This document shows, piece by piece, positions 43,494 to 57,900 of a stretch of 64,000 bases of DNA. This DNA is from Musa acuminata AAA Group (lineage: Eukaryota; Streptophyta; Magnoliopsida; Zingiberales; Musaceae), in assembly GCF_036884655.1 (NCBI RefSeq), contig NC_088345.1, positions 18,727,501 to 18,791,500 of the forward strand, read 5' to 3'. The position numbers and the translations under genes are program-made. The notes under the pieces were generated by a model. That model searched no databases and was not told the DNA's origin. It saw only the letters and a list, made by a program, of their open reading frames with translations. How positions within the stretch are numbered: position 1 is the first letter of the stretch; every line of letters starts with the position of its first letter.

Positions 43494-46400
43494 TTCTCCC
43501 ACTTGACGCATTAATTAGTAAGATACAAAAAAGACTTAAAATAAATAAATAAAAATTATTTAAAAATAATAATTTGACCCAATTAGATTTTGAAATTTTA
43601 GTAAAACTATATACACGCGCGTGAATTTTTTAAAAATAAATCAATAAGTCCAATAAATATAATAATACTATATTAAGTCTGACTAACAATATGAGTTATG
43701 TCATCGGTATCACACTTCCTTCTATGTACTACAACATTGTTAGTCTTTCCTAATATAGTCCAAAATGACTATTATAATTTATCTTATTAAGACAGTCATA
43801 TCATCACATTCAACCATAATATGTACGTACATAATTGTGAACAAGATAGCAGAAATAAATAACTTTAAGTACGTAAGCAAGAATACCAATTATAGTATTC
43901 ACTCAAATATACATTACCATATTCTTTATGGGTCGCTCACAAACCCAATCATAAGAACATGTTCTTTCAAAATACTTTAGGCTATAAATCCTAAGTGAAT
44001 GACTAGCAATCATTATAGTGGAACTCAAGTAATTAATTGACGTTGGATATTTCTGGACTCCTTTTCTCTAACCATCAAGTACTTTATACCATAATGCATA
44101 GAGATACAATAATACTTGTCATTATTAGAGAAGAAAACTACTATAATATCATAAAATATCTTCAATGACTTGGCAATTGAATCTAACTACACCAAGTCCT
44201 GAGATAAAATTTTACAGTAAAAAATTTTGATACCTCAAAGCATGCCACAAAATCAACTTTTATTATTAATATAATAAATTATCCCTCTAATTGATATAGG
44301 TATTAACTATAAGGTGGACTTCCTATTATTAAGGTAATTTATACAATCAGCATCTGAAAAATAACATCATTTCAAATTGATATAATTTCATATTTATGAG
44401 CATATAATCCTCTGTCCCTTCCTGATATCTTATTATTTTCTTTGTAGTCCTTTAGCGTTTTTACTTCTGGATAACTCCAATATATACCCAACCTTTTAAC
44501 TATAAAATTGATATATGTTTCGACACAAGCTTGAGCACAAACTTCCAACTATGCATATACAAAGAATTTTTTTTTTATCTGATTCTTTTAAAGTCATTTT
44601 AAAGTATTTACTATTAACTAAAATTTTATTTTTATGATTTACTGAACAAAGTTGTATATTAAATCTTTTCAAGACTCGATTGATGTATCCTTTCTAAGAT
44701 AGTCTTCACAACCATTGAGATCTATCCTTGAATTACTCAATGTTAATAATATAAGATGTCTCATTCATATCAATCATCTTAAAACTTTTAGTGACAAATT
44801 TCTTGATTTAGTATAATAAACCAAGATCACTAGGTAAGGTAAAATATTATCCATATATAAGACCAATATAATAAACTTGCTATCACTAATATAAATACTG
44901 ATCAATAGTTTTTTCCTTAAATCTAAAAATAATAATATCAAGAACCTTTATATATCATTATCTTGAAGCTTATTTAAGGTCATAAATGGACTCCTGAATT
45001 TGTATACCAAATTTTATATTTCTTTCATTTTTTTTGTAAATCGTTTAGAGTAACCCAAATAAAGCTAGATCTTTAAAAAAATTATTTTCATATCATTATG
45101 ATATAACTCAAACTCATAATAAGTCACTAATGTCATGATGATTATTAATAAGTTCATTAAAAACTAAATATCTCGTTATGGTCGATACATTCTTTATGAG
45201 TAAAACTTTTAACTACAAGTCTGACCATTATATCGTTCGACATTGTTCTTTGAGTTATATTTATACAATAGACTCTTTTACAATTATTGGATAATTTGAT
45301 AAATTTATCTAACAATATTGTAGTTATTGATTTTAACTCTTCTTTTATTGCATCATATTATTTTTTTAAAATTATTACTTTTCATGACCTATGAAAATAA
45401 TAAGAGATCCATTCTGATTCTTATATCATAATATAATTCTTGTAAATATGTAACATAATAACCATAAATGATAAGATTCCTTTCCCTTTGAGATATTCTC
45501 GAAGTTGTCAATTATGATTATTCTATAAGACCATTAACATCGATATCAATATAATGTGGGAGTTTAGTAATGTTATTTTATTGTTCACTTTTATCAAATC
45601 ATTTAATGATTTGTTCAACAATAATCTCTCGAATAATAAAGGAGTATCAACTTATATCTCCTCTATATCAAAATTGAATTTCAAGATTTTCACTCCTACT
45701 AATTTGCTATTTTATAGGATTCTTACATTACAAGATTTAATTGTCTTCGTACTATGATTGAAGCAATAATATATGTACCCCTTTAAACTTTTTTTGAATA
45801 GATAATAAAATATTCAGAAATAGTTATTAAATATAATTTTCTTTTATATGAGTTGAAGATCCTTATCTCTATAAGATAATCTCAAATATGTAAATATCTT
45901 AAGTTAGGTTTCCTATCATTTCATAACTTAAAAGAAGTCATGTAATTTACTTACTAGGAACACCATTCAAGAAATACATAGTTATCCTTAGAGTTTTTTC
46001 TCACTTTGATTTTGGTACAAACGAATAATAATCTATCATGCTCCTAACCATATCTATAAAGGTATGATTATATTTTTCATCCATCACATTTTGCTGTGAT
46101 ACATCTAGTAAATCATATACCTTATTTTTTTTAAGAATTTAGCAAAAAAATTAGAATTATAATTAGGTTCATCATAAATACCATAAAATTCATCACCGAT
46201 GATCTTGACTTTTCTATCTAATTGTTTATCGATTTTATTTATGTACACTTCAAGAGTGTGAACGGTCATAGACTTTACATTAATTAGAGATATATATAAT
46301 CATATCTCAATAGGTTATCTATACGGTGATAAAATGCCTCTCTTTAATAAGATGAAAACATAGAATAACCCACATATATAAGCATAATATCAAGGAGTTT

Positions 46401-48270
46401 ATAAAACTATATTTTATTTTAATATTTACTTATAAGACAATTATAAATTTAAGATTCATATTAATTATGTATAGATTATTATACAGAATTTAAATATTAA
46501 TTTTTATTAAATTACAGTAAGTTTACAACCATCAAAAGGAAAATAATATTCTAACAATTCTAGATAAAGTATCCAAATTTTCAGAATTATAAGAACATAA
46601 CATGGATCCTCAAGATCTATCAAATGAATCATCTTTAGATGTGGTGATAAATATAAACTAATATCGCTTTCACTTTAAGATGATTTTCTATAATGATGAA
46701 TATCTTATTCTCTTTTAGTTTTATCGCCCTTCATTTTTTTTAATGAATATCTATTATTGGTAACATATGTTGAAGCATCAAATTAATCTATCAATAATAT
46801 CTATTATAGATTTGAACCATATAAAGGTTATATTTATACATTTTCATTTCAAATCTTTTTTTTTTCTTCACATAACTTTCTTTGGTATAGAAGAAATACT
46901 TTATTATGAAGATATTTTTTTATGAGTGTATATAGTCTTGAATTTCTCAAATACTATCATTTTAAGGTGTCAACTAATAACTTATCAAAAAATTTAAATT
47001 GATCCTTAGATATTCTCATATACTAGTTGTAAATTGTACTAAAGTATAAGTATCATAAAATTGAGTCTTTCGTACCTTTCCTGATCAGTCACCTTAATTA
47101 TTTATTCCATAGAACTTTTAGTAATTAAGTTTATATTTTGTTTAATTAATCTGATCAAGGTCTTACTCACTAAATACAACTTGTATATACTCAAACCATT
47201 TATTTCAAAAGGTATAGAGACATTTACAAAAATACAATGAAGGAAGTATCACTGTAATAATAATATAACATTAATGCTTTGAATTTTCATAATATGATGA
47301 GCTATTGATATCATATATATTTCACCTTTGGGTGAAATATTAACATATCTAGTGTTCACTCAAGATCATTTATAGAGGACTAATATCATCCTTATGGAAT
47401 AGTATTGTTACCTTTGGTTATACAACCAACCCTAAACTATAAGGATATCCAAAAATAGTATCATCATATCCAATCACATAACTATTTGAAATAGATTCTC
47501 CTTTTGGATTATCTAAATCTCCTAATTATATATGTCATCATAAATATTATTTTATTTAATATCATTTAGGATCAATTTCATAATGTATTTTATAGATTAT
47601 TGGTCTAGGTTACTTTGGTGGCTGTAGAACTAATTCAAAAATATAAAATACAGTCTAAAATATCTCATGAATGACAAGAACTTTATTTTAATTCATATCT
47701 CATAAGTCTATTATCCCAAGCTACTTTGGTAGCTATCGGTCAAATAAAATTTAGGAAGATAAATTATAAATAATATTCATAAATTTATTTATCTTGATTC
47801 ATGCTGAAGCAGTTTAATAATAGAATAAAAACTATAATAATTATTGAACATTAATCAACAAAAGAAAAAATTCATATGATAATCATGATAATATATAAAT
47901 CGTGCCTTCAATTAAAAAATAAATATTATTTCATAATTTCAAATATATACATGTGAATAACCAAATGAATATCCAAGAACAATAATTAGATTTTATTTAC
48001 CATATGTTAAAATATAATCAATAAGTCATATGAGAAAACTATAAAAGTAAATTGTAATTTATAGTTTTTTAATCAAAAAATTAAATCCAATCAAATAATA
48101 AAAAATATAATCATAATCAAATTCAATCATAATTATAATAAATCATATTTATTAATTTTATAATTGAGAATATAAATTATAATTCTCAATTTTATAGGGG
48201 TAAAATTATAAATATGTTGATAGGACATAAATTAGAATTACGAAATTTATAAAGGGCAAAACTATAATTT
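43494..48270 (-). pseudogene. element C gag-pol relic
   Basis: Recognisable only by comparison with element D: for example TAAGAACATGTTCTTT (43947 and 53341), and the leader words TATCTAGTGTTCACTCAAGA (47347 and 59285). Codons are disrupted throughout. It carries a single copy of the pol segment that is triplicated in D. It also retains about 140 bp of integrase core (about 46065-46205) deleted from D. Confidence 0.75.
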
Positions 48271-48299
48271 GATAAAAACCCTAGCCTCAAGGAAAAATT

Positions 48300-48770
48300 G
48301 TAAATATGTCAAAAGGCAATCCCTTGCTTGCACCGCTATCGCCTGCGCGTGCGTGGCTCCCACTACTCGCGCGCGGCCGCTGTCGCTACCACCGCCGTGG
48401 TTCCTACAGCGTGTGACCGCCGCCAATGCACGACTCCTACCTGCGCGTGGTCGTCGCTAATGCACGGCTCCTGCCAACGCGTGGCCGCCACCTAGGTGTA
48501 GCCTATGCCTGCGTGTGGCTGTCGCTTGGGCGTGATTGCTACTTAGTCATGGCTCCTGCACATGCGTGACCATCGCTTGGGCGGTTGTTTGCCCTCACGT
48601 GGCTGACGCATGGGTGTGATGCTGCCCACGTGTGACCGCTATATCGGCGTGGTGCTGCTCACATGCAGTCGTTGCCTATTGCGCTGCAGCACGCACGTTG
48701 CCCAACGTAGCATATTCGCTAGTTGTACACAGCAAGGTCGACGGCGATCATTGCTACTTCGCGATCATTA
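48300..48770 (-). other. GC-rich leader block of element C
   Basis: An abrupt island of C/G-rich sequence within very AT-rich DNA. It is made of loose repeats of CGTGGC, GCGTG and TGCC(A/T)ACG words (for example GCGCGTGGTCGTCGC). It lies in the untranslated leader, close to the PBS. Element D has the same kind of block at 60620-60950. Confidence 0.75.
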
Positions 48771-48839
48771 GAGAGTATAGATCATTCATGTATCGTAAAT
48801 AAAAATAATAGATCTAATATATTTGATCTCAAGAACCTA

Positions 48840-48851
48840 GCTCTGATACCA
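48840..48851 (-). other. element C primer-binding site
   Basis: TGGTATCAGAGC on the minus strand, two bases inside the 5' LTR. Perfect tRNA-iMet complement despite the decay of the rest. Confidence 0.9.
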
Positions 48852-48853
48852 AT

Positions 48854-49382
48854 TGTTAGCATAAAATCTGTAATTATGCTATCTCTAATGTAGAAAAACT
48901 TTTATGCTAGGATTGAAATCAAATAAAATTAGATTTAATAATATTATGATGCATACCTTTTATTGTTGTTCATAAGAATAAACCTTATATGATCTATAGG
49001 TGCATCATCGTCGGATCTGAGATATCAATTTGCAAGGAAAACTAGATCCTTCTCCTCTTTTTCTATCCTTTTACGGTACCACTTAGATTGATGGATTAAG
49101 GAGATTGAGAGAAAAACCTTGTTATCTCAATTGTATTCAGATGCGTCTCTTTAGCCCTTAGAGGTCATGCCTCTTTATAAGTCCCTTAGAGATCATGTCT
49201 CTTTATAAGTGAGAACAAAGGGTCTAAGATAAGTTATTAGTAGAGTTTCTCCTATTAAGGACATCTCATAAAGAATCCTACTATAACATGAACTTCTTTT
49301 CTATTGGCCAATAACCATAATCAGATTCCAATCATATCTATAATATATCTTACATAATTAAATAAGACCACATAATCTAACA
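48854..49382 (-). repeat. element C 5' LTR (529 bp)
   Basis: Starts TGTTAGCATAAAATCTGTAA and ends CATAATCTAACA. Slightly longer than its partner because a phrase ending CATGTCTCTTTATAAG is duplicated around 49170-49210. Confidence 0.87.
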
Positions 49383-49709
49383 AAGATAATATTATAGCAT
49401 AAAAATATACAAAGAATGATTATTTCTTCTCAAAGAACTACCATAAAAATATTGTTATTGAGAGAAAAAAAAACCAAGTAATTAAGAAAAAAATTAAAAT
49501 AATAATTTAAAAGTTAAAGTGTAAAAAGAATTAGATCAGAATATTATTGATATTATCAATATTAAGTAAATATTGTTTTAAGATAAAATCTCATCCATAA
49601 ATGTGGGATTTATCGAAATTTTCATCTCAATATATCTCTCATGAGAGTACAATTGTGGAGTGATTAAACTTATTCTCCTTTAAAACTCCTCGATGAAAAT
49701 AATGAATAA

Positions 49710-50580
49710 ATATTCATTAACATTGTATGCAATGAAGAAAATCACAAGAAGTGCATTATTACTCATTTATAGTGTTTTGAACATAGTCATGGTGTTTTAT
49801 GTATCTGAACAAAAACACTATGACAACATTCATAGATACTACAAATGCTTTCTTATGACTTAAAATAGCTTATGATTGATTATTTGATTATTTATATATT
49901 TACTATCGGTGATGATTATCATGTTATTTATCATATTTTTTTTATATAGAATCTATAAATAAGAAGTTTTATCAAACTTATTAATTAAAATTATGTCTAT
50001 ATCAATTTACAAATCTAGATATTTATTTGTTGACAAATTATACAATGAAAAAAAAAAGGAAGTGCCTTATTACCTATTTATAATTTTTTTAACATAATCA
50101 TAATATTTTTTTTATATTTGAACAAAAAGACTATAAGTGAGTTCTTGTGGCTTAAAATCCCTTTTAGAACCTAAGTGTGATGTTTTGTCTAATTGTCGAA
50201 CATTATCATGCTGATTATCACATTTCCTTATATGAAATATCTAAATGAGAAGTTTTATCTAAATTATATTCATATTAATTTTAAAATCTAACAAGTGTCA
50301 TATTACTTCAATGGGTGATGCAATCCAAAAAATCACTCTTCAAATATTTGAACTGACTTTTTATGACTTGAAATCCTCTACAGCTATGCATCCTAAACAT
50401 AAAATTTCCTCTATCGTTGATGATAATTATGTTGACCGTCACATTTTCATACCTAAAGTGTCCAAGTGAAGGATTTGATACAACTCTTCAATGTAAACTA
50501 TATTCATATCAATTTTAAAAGTTTACATACTAATTTGTTGGCATTGCATGTAATGAAAAAAATCATTTGAACTTTGCAGT
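49710..50580 (+). repeat. diverged tandem repeat, about 250-315 bp units
   Basis: A module starting ATTGTATGCAATGAA-like, followed by a TTATTAC.CATTTATA phrase, CTTATGACTTAAAAT, GATGATTATCATGTT and AGAAGTTTTAT, repeats with starts near 49720, 50030, 50290 and 50530 (last unit partial). Copies are strongly diverged. It is satellite-like, non-coding. Confidence 0.5.
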
Positions 50581-51925
50581 TTACATAGACAAAAAAAGAA
50601 ATTTATATTTTCATAGGAAAAATAGTTGAAACTTATTTTTGTTAAAAATCTAATAGAAATTATTTTTAAACTTTATATTTATTTTTTGTTGTAATCGGCA
50701 TCATCCACTACCATTATGATCATCACCATCAAAATTAGCATTATCTTTATTAATATTATCGCCATCGATAGCCATTATCACGATCAAATTATTATTGACA
50801 TTATTGTTTTGAGATTAAAAAAAATAAAAGTAAGTTTATGTTATTGGATTATATTCTTAAAATTTCTTGCATTACCATCCAAATAATTTATACAAAGGAA
50901 TAAAATGCCAATTGTTCTCATTTTTGTAAGCCATGCAATAATGGTTCAGACATTTTACTAATACGGAAGAGATCGTCTCGTCGATGGCGATAGCAATGTA
51001 TGCAACTGTTCATCTCTTCGGTGCCGTGAACTACTTGTATTTATGTACTTCAAAATTAAATACAATGGCATGCAAGTTTTTCTTTTTTGTGTGTTAGAGT
51101 ACATACAAAAAATCTCATAACGTTGTCATAGGTATTAATCTTATTGTTTAGTTGATGATGTTACTACCAAAAAATTGAAAGCTAAACACATTGCATTGTT
51201 GATCGTTTGAAACACACTATGGTTATAATATATTTTTTTCAACACTATATAAAAAACAAAATTTAAAACGTAGGAACTCATCCCAACAAATTGCATTGGC
51301 TATGCTAAAATATAAAGAAACTCTATGAGATAGGTTTTCAGATTTTCCCAATTTATCTCTTCAATATCATAATAAAGCTTCTTGGATAAATAAAGCTACA
51401 TTGAGAAATAATATGTGATTTATTTATCTTATTCGATGTTTCAAAATCTTATACAATTACTATCTATCGTTCTATGCCACCTTTAAAATGAAATAGGTTT
51501 TTCTTTTTTCTTTTTACCTTTCCACCCGTTTATTTCTTAGAATTCATGTTACGATCTTGCCGTCATGATCACAAGACATACACTCGAAGTTAGATTATTT
51601 AAGTATATATTTGAATTTCTCGAGTCGTAGAACATTAATCTCTACTAAAGTAGAAGATCCAACTATATTCATATAGAAACATATTTTGAAGTGGGAATTC
51701 AAAATTTGGAGCTTCCACTTGAGAATTTTGAAGTAAGCTTCCTTCAAATTCAAATTTAGGAGTGCAGCTTCCACTTCAAAAATAAATTAGTGAAAAAACA
51801 AAATTAAACCTTACTTCAAAATTTGGAGCTTCCACTACTTTGTCAAAGGTAAGCCCTCTAAATTTTTATTTTTTTTGTTCCTTCGTAAAGAAGTGTTTTC
51901 GGATTTAGATTCGTTGTTATCAACT

Positions 51926-51950
51926 AACTAACTAACTAACTAACTATAGT
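51926..51950. repeat. (CTAA)n microsatellite
   Basis: About five uninterrupted AACT units. Confidence 0.9.
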
Positions 51951-52256
51951 ATAGAAATTCAAAAAATATACTTACTAGCCTTAATAAGTCTTTCTTTCTG
52001 AATAATCCTTCAGATTAAAAAATTCACTTTGTCTTTATTTTTTAATATTTTTGATATACTCATTGTGCTAAGTGAAGATTCTCCATCCCTTTTTGTTTTC
52101 ATATTTCTTTTATCAAATTTATTTCTAAAGTAACATCTTTATCGAACCTCTAATTAGTTTGAGAACTAACTATTATTATTGAACGTCTTTGTTTTGACAT
52201 CACTTTATTAAGAACGTATATAGTTTGATGTTCCTTATACGCGTCAGTAGAAAAAA

Positions 52257-52257
52257 A

Positions 52258-52300
<43 letters not shown>

Positions 52301-52301
52301 T
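52257..52301. repeat. (ATT)n microsatellite
   Basis: About 14 ATT units. A shorter ATT run follows at 52349-52368. Confidence 0.92.
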
Positions 52302-52412
52302 TCATATGAGATCAAATTATAAGTAATACCTTATTGAATCTAGCTCGATTATTATTATTATTATTATTTTAATTGTACACACTATCATATAAACCAAACG
52401 ATAATTTTTCTC

Positions 52413-52859
52413 TGTAAGCATAAAATCTATAATTATGCTATATCTAAAATACAGAAATAACTTATATGTAAAGATTGAAATCAAGTATATAGATCTAATT
52501 ATTACGATGCGTACCTTTTGATGTCATCTCCTTTGAGATCTCGCACCATCTTTGATCCAAGATTGCTACAGTCACCGATCCACCGATCCAAGATTGCTGC
52601 TAAGAAGTGCAAGGAGACTGAAATCCCTCGGAGAGGTGTGTCTGTACGTAATGTGCCAACGCTCTCCCAACCCTAGAGGTTCTGTCCAGAGTAGAGGGTT
52701 TACGATGAGATCTTAGGAGATTTCCTCCCATCAAGGTTATCTCCCGAGGAATCGTTTCGTAAGTGGACTTAGTCTATTAGCTAAAATATCTGAACGGAAC
52801 CCAATTAGTTATTATATTATATATGTTATTCAATTATAAAAGGGTCACATAATCTAACA
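52413..52859 (-). repeat. element D 3' LTR (447 bp)
   Basis: Partner of 61066-61537, with clear substitutions and some indels between them. Followed in plus reading by TTCTCCCACTTGG, the polypurine tract on the minus strand. Confidence 0.9.
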
Positions 52860-53314
52860 TTCTCCCACTTGGCCCATTAATTGATAAGATATAAAAGAGA
52901 TATTTAAAATCAAAATAAATAAAATAAAATTTATTTAAAAATAATAATTTTACCTAATTGGATTCCAAGGAATTTTAAAAAATATTTTATACATGACCAT
53001 GTTTTTAAAAATAAGCCAATAAGTCAAATAAACATAATAATACTATATTAAGTCCAACTATCAATGCGAGTCATAGCGGTTGTATTTCATCAATGTCATA
53101 CTCCCTTCTATGTATCACAACATTGTTAGTCTTTCCTAATATAGTCAGTTCATAATGACCCCTGCAATTTGTCTTGTCAAGACAATCCTGTTATTACATT
53201 CAACCATAATGTACATAAACATAAATGTAAACAGGATAGCAGAAATAGATAACTTTAATTAAGCAAGAAGAATGTCAATAATAACATCCACATAAACATG
53301 CATCACCATATCCT

Positions 53315-54679
53315 TTATGACTTGCTCACAAGCCCCATTCTAAGAACATGTTCTTTGAATATTTTACACTGTAAGACTTTTGTCAATGGATCAGCAATCA
53401 TCATAGTGGTGCTCAAGTTCTCAATTGACACTTGCTGTTTTTGGACTCTTCCTCTAACCACCAAGTACTTTATCTCAATGTGCTTGGAACCACTAGAGTA
53501 CTTGCCATTCTTAGAGAAGAAAACTACTGTAGTGTTACCACAAAATATCTTCAGCGGCCTGGCAATTGAGTCGACCACACCAAGTCCCGAGATGAAATTT
53601 TACGATCATAAAGCTTGATTTGTGGCCTCAAAGCATGCCACAAATTTAGCTTCCATTGTTGATGATGCAATAAGCGATTGCTTTGCACTTTTTCAAGAAA
53701 TTGTCCCACCAGCTAACATAAATACAAATCTTGAAGTGGACTTTTTACTGTCGAGGTAATTTGTAAAATCAACATCTGAATATCCTATCACTTCAAGCTG
53801 ATCTGATCTCCTGTATGTGAGCATATAATATTTCGTCCCTTGCAGGTATCTCATTACTTTCTTTGCAGCTTTCCAATGTTCTATTCCTAGGTTGCTTTGG
53901 TATCTTCCCAGCATTGCAACTGCAAAACTGATATATGGTCTTGTACAGGTTTGAGCATATAATAGACTTTCAACTATGCACCCATAAGGAATATTCTTCA
54001 TTTGATTTTTTTTCTAAGTCATTTCTTGGGCACCGATTTTGACTGAATTTTTCACCTCTAGTAATAGGTACATCATTGGCTAAGCAAAGCTACATATTAA
54101 ATCTTTCTAAGATACGATCAATATATCCTTTCTGAGATAATCCTAATAATCATTGAGATCTATCCCGAAACATCTCAATGCCAATAATATAGGCTACCTC
54201 ATTCATATCAACCATCTTAAAATTTTTGTTAAGAAATATCTTGGTTTCGTGTAATAACCAAGATCACTACTGGTAAGTAAAATATCATCAACATATAAGA
54301 CCAATATAATAAACTTGCTACCACTTACCTTCAGATATATACATTGATCAACAGTGTTTTCCTTAAATCCGAAGGAAATAATGGTATTATGAAATTTTAT
54401 ATACCATTGTCTAGAAGCTTGTTTAAGGCCATAAATGGATTTCTTAAGTTTACAAGCCCAATTTTCTTTTCCCTTTTCAATGAATCCTTCAGGTTGTTCC
54501 ATATAGATTTCCTCATCCAGATCCCCATTCAGAAATGCTATTTTCACATCCATCTGATGCAACTCAAGATCATAATGAGCTACCAATGCCATAACGATTC
54601 TTAATGAGTCCTTTCTTGAAATTGAAGAAAGTCTCATTATAGTCGATGCCTTCCTTCTGAGAAAAACCTTTGGCCACAA
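53315..54679 (-). pseudogene. pol: element D reverse transcriptase and RNase H
   Basis: RT frame 54679-54203 has QMDVKIAFLNGDLDEEIYM, then PEGF, LKKSIYGLKQASRQW and the intact active site YVDDILL. RNase H frames: 54001-53693 (HWKAAKKVMRYLQGTKYY, YSDVDF, KKSTSRFVFML) and 53578-53315 (KHIEIKYLVV, MIADPLTKVL). Stops separate the three frames. The RT core catalytic residues are preserved, which makes D the least damaged RT in the window. Confidence 0.9.
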
Positions 54680-54903
54680 GTCAGGCTTTATATCGTTCGA
54701 TATTGCTCGTTGAGTCGTGTTTTATCTTAAAGACTCATTTACAACCAACTCTTTTACAATCATTGGGTAATTCAACGAGATCCCAAACACCATTCTGGAC
54801 CATTGATTTTAACTCTTCTTTCATTACATTATACCATTTTTCAGAATCGTTACTTTCTATGGCTTATGAAAACGATAAGTGGTCTCTTTTTATTCCTATA
54901 TCA

Positions 54904-57900
54904 TAATCTGATTCTTATAGATATACCACATAATCATCAGAAATGGCATGTTTTCTTTTCCTTTGAGATCTTCTCAAATCTGCCATTTGTGATTGTTCTA
55001 CGAGATCATCAGCGGCGACATCAACATCATGTGAGAGTTCTTCAATGTTATTTTGTTGTTCACCCTCATCAATACTCTCATTGATTTGAGGAACAACAAT
55101 CTCTCGAATAGGAGATGATATGGGAGAATTAACCTGAATCTCCTCGATATCAAAATTAATCTTTCGAGATTTTTCACTCTCACTTATTTCGCTATTTTCT
55201 AAGAATTTCACATTACCAGATTCTACAATTCTTGATTAGGGTAATAAAATATGTATCCCTTAGATTTTTCTAGATAACCAATAAAATATCCTGAAATAGT
55301 TCTTGGATCCAATTTCTTTTCATGTGGATTGAATACTCTTCTTATCTCTGCAAGACACCCCCAAATATGTAAATGTCTTAGACTAGGCTTCCTACTAGTC
55401 CATAACTTAAATGGAGTCGATGAAACTGACTTACTAGGAACCCTGTTCAAGATATACATAGCTATCCTAAGAGCTTCACCCCACATCGACTCAGGTATAG
55501 AGGAATAACTCATCATGCTCCTAACCATATCCATCAGAGTACGATGACAATTTTAACTTTTCTATCTAATTGTCTCTCAACCTCATTTATGTATACTTCA
55601 AGAGTATCAATGGCTTGAGACTTTTCATGTATTAGATAAACATAGCCATATCTGGACAGATCATCTATAAATGTGATGAAATATTTTTCTCCACTAAAAC
55701 AAGGAATATGGAGTGGTCCGCAGATATCTAAATAATCTCAAGGAGTTCTTTACTTCTTGTGGCATTTTTCTTTATATGTTTAGTTTGCTTTCCCTTAATG
55801 CATTCTATACAAACATCAAAATCAGTGAAGTCTAAATGTTCCAAAATATTATCCTTCACTAATCTTTCAATTCTTTCCTTGGAGATATGCCCCAATCGTC
55901 TATGCCACACTAATCTGATTCTTGTAGATATACCACATAATCATCAGAAATGACATGTTTTCTTTTCCTTTGAGATCTTCTCAAATCTGCCATTTGTGAT
56001 TGTTCTACAAGATCATCAGCGGCGACATCAACATCATGTGAGAGTTCTTCGATGTTATTTTGTTGTTCACCCTTATCAATACTCTCATTGATTTGAGGAA
56101 CAACAATCTCTCGAATAAGAGATGATATGGGAGAATTAACCTGAATCTCCTTGATATCAAAATTAATCCTTCGAGATTTTTCACTCTCACTTATTTCGTT
56201 ATTTTCTAAGAATTTCACATATTACCAGATTCTATTATTCTCATACTATGATTAGGGTAATAAAATCTGTATCCCTTATATTTTTCTAGATAACCGATAA
56301 AATATCCTGAAATAGTTCTTGGATCCAATTTCTTTTCATGTGGATTGAATACTCTTCTTATCTCTGCAAGACACCCCCAAATATGTAAATGTCTTAGACT
56401 AGGCTTCCTACTAGTCCATAACTCAAATGGAGTCGATGAAACTAACTTACTAGGAACCCTGTTCAAGATATACATAGCTATCCTAAGAGCTTCACCCCAC
56501 ATCGACTCAGGTATAGAGGAATAACTCATCATGCTCCTAACCATATCCATCAGAGTACGATGACAATTTTAACTTTTCTATCTAATTGTCTCTCAACCTC
56601 ATTTATGTATACTTCAAGAGTATCAATGGCTTGAGACTTTTCATGTATTAGATAAACATAGCCATATCTGGACAGATCATCTATAAATGTGATGAAATAT
56701 TTTTCTCCACTAAAACAAGGAATATGGAGTGGTCCGCAGATATCTAAATAATCTCAAGGAGTTCTTTACTTCTTGTGGCATTTTTCTTTATATGTTTAGT
56801 TTGCTTTCCCTTAATGCATTCTATACAAACATCAAAATCAGTGAAGTCTAAATGTTCCAAAATATTATCCTTCACTAATCTTTCAATTCTTTCCTTGGAG
56901 ATATGCCCCAATCGTCTATGCCACACTAATCTGATTCTTGTAGATATACCACATAATCATCAGAAATGACATGTTTTCTTTTCCTTTGAGATCTTCTCAA
57001 ATCTGCCATTTGTGATTGTTCTACAAGATCATCAGCGGCGACATCAACATCATGTGAGAGTTCTTCGATGTTATTTTGTTGTTCACCCTTATCAATACTC
57101 TCATTGATTTGAGGAACAACAATCTCTCGAATAAGAGATGATATGGGAGAATTAACCTGAATCTCCTTGATATCAAAATTAATCCTTCGAGATTTTTCAC
57201 TCTCACTTATTTCGTTATTTTCTAAGAATTTCACATATTACCAGATTCTATTATTCTCATACTATGATTAGGGTAATAAAATCTGTATCCCTTATATTTT
57301 TCTAGATAACCGATAAAATATCCTGAAATAGTTCTTGGATCCAATTTCTTTTCATGTGGATTGAATACTCTTCTTATCTCTGCAAGACACCCCCAAATAT
57401 GTAAATGTCTTAGACTAGGCTTCCTACTAGTCCATAACTCAAATGGAGTCGATGAAACTGACTTACTAGGAACCCTGTTCAAGATATACATAGCTATCCT
57501 AAGAGCTTCACCCCACATCGACTCAGGTATAGAGGAATAACTCATCATGCTCCTAACCATATCCATCAGAGTACGATGACAATTTTAACTTTTCTATCTA
57601 ATTGTCTTTCAACCTCATTTATGTATACTTCAAGAGTATCAATGGCTTGAAACTTTTCATGTATTAGATAAACATAGCCATATCTGGACAGATCATCTAT
57701 AAATGTGATGAAATATTTTTCTCCACTAAAACAAGGAATATGGAGTGGTCCACAGATATCTGAATAATCTCAAGGAGTTCTTTACTTCTTGTGGCATTTT
57801 TCTTTATATGTTTAGTTTGCTTTCCCTTAATGCATTCTATACAAACATCAAAATCAGTGAAGTCTAAATGTTCCAAAATATTATCCTTCACTAATCTTTC

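Larger units (their letters stand above)
42995..49382 (-). mobile_element. element C: old, decayed Ty1-copia element
   Basis: LTR pair 42995-43493 and 48854-49382 beginning TGTTAGCATAAAATCT and ending TAATA/TAACA. PBS on the minus strand inside the right LTR, TTCTCCCACTTG (a purine tract on the minus strand) inside the left. The interior is collinear with element D but has no open frames: RNase H end near 43916-44220, RT near 44700-45240, a linker near 45450-45760, integrase near 45770-46330, gag remnant near 46930-47260. No matching target-site duplication. Heavy AT enrichment relative to D suggests long decay of methylated cytosines. Confidence 0.85.
49383..52412. other. AT-rich DNA between elements C and D, no gene
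   Basis: No coding frames. Contains a diverged tandem repeat at 49710-50580 and simple repeats, listed separately. A direct repeat of GGAGCTTCCACT lies around 51706, 51770 and 51823. Confidence 0.55.
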
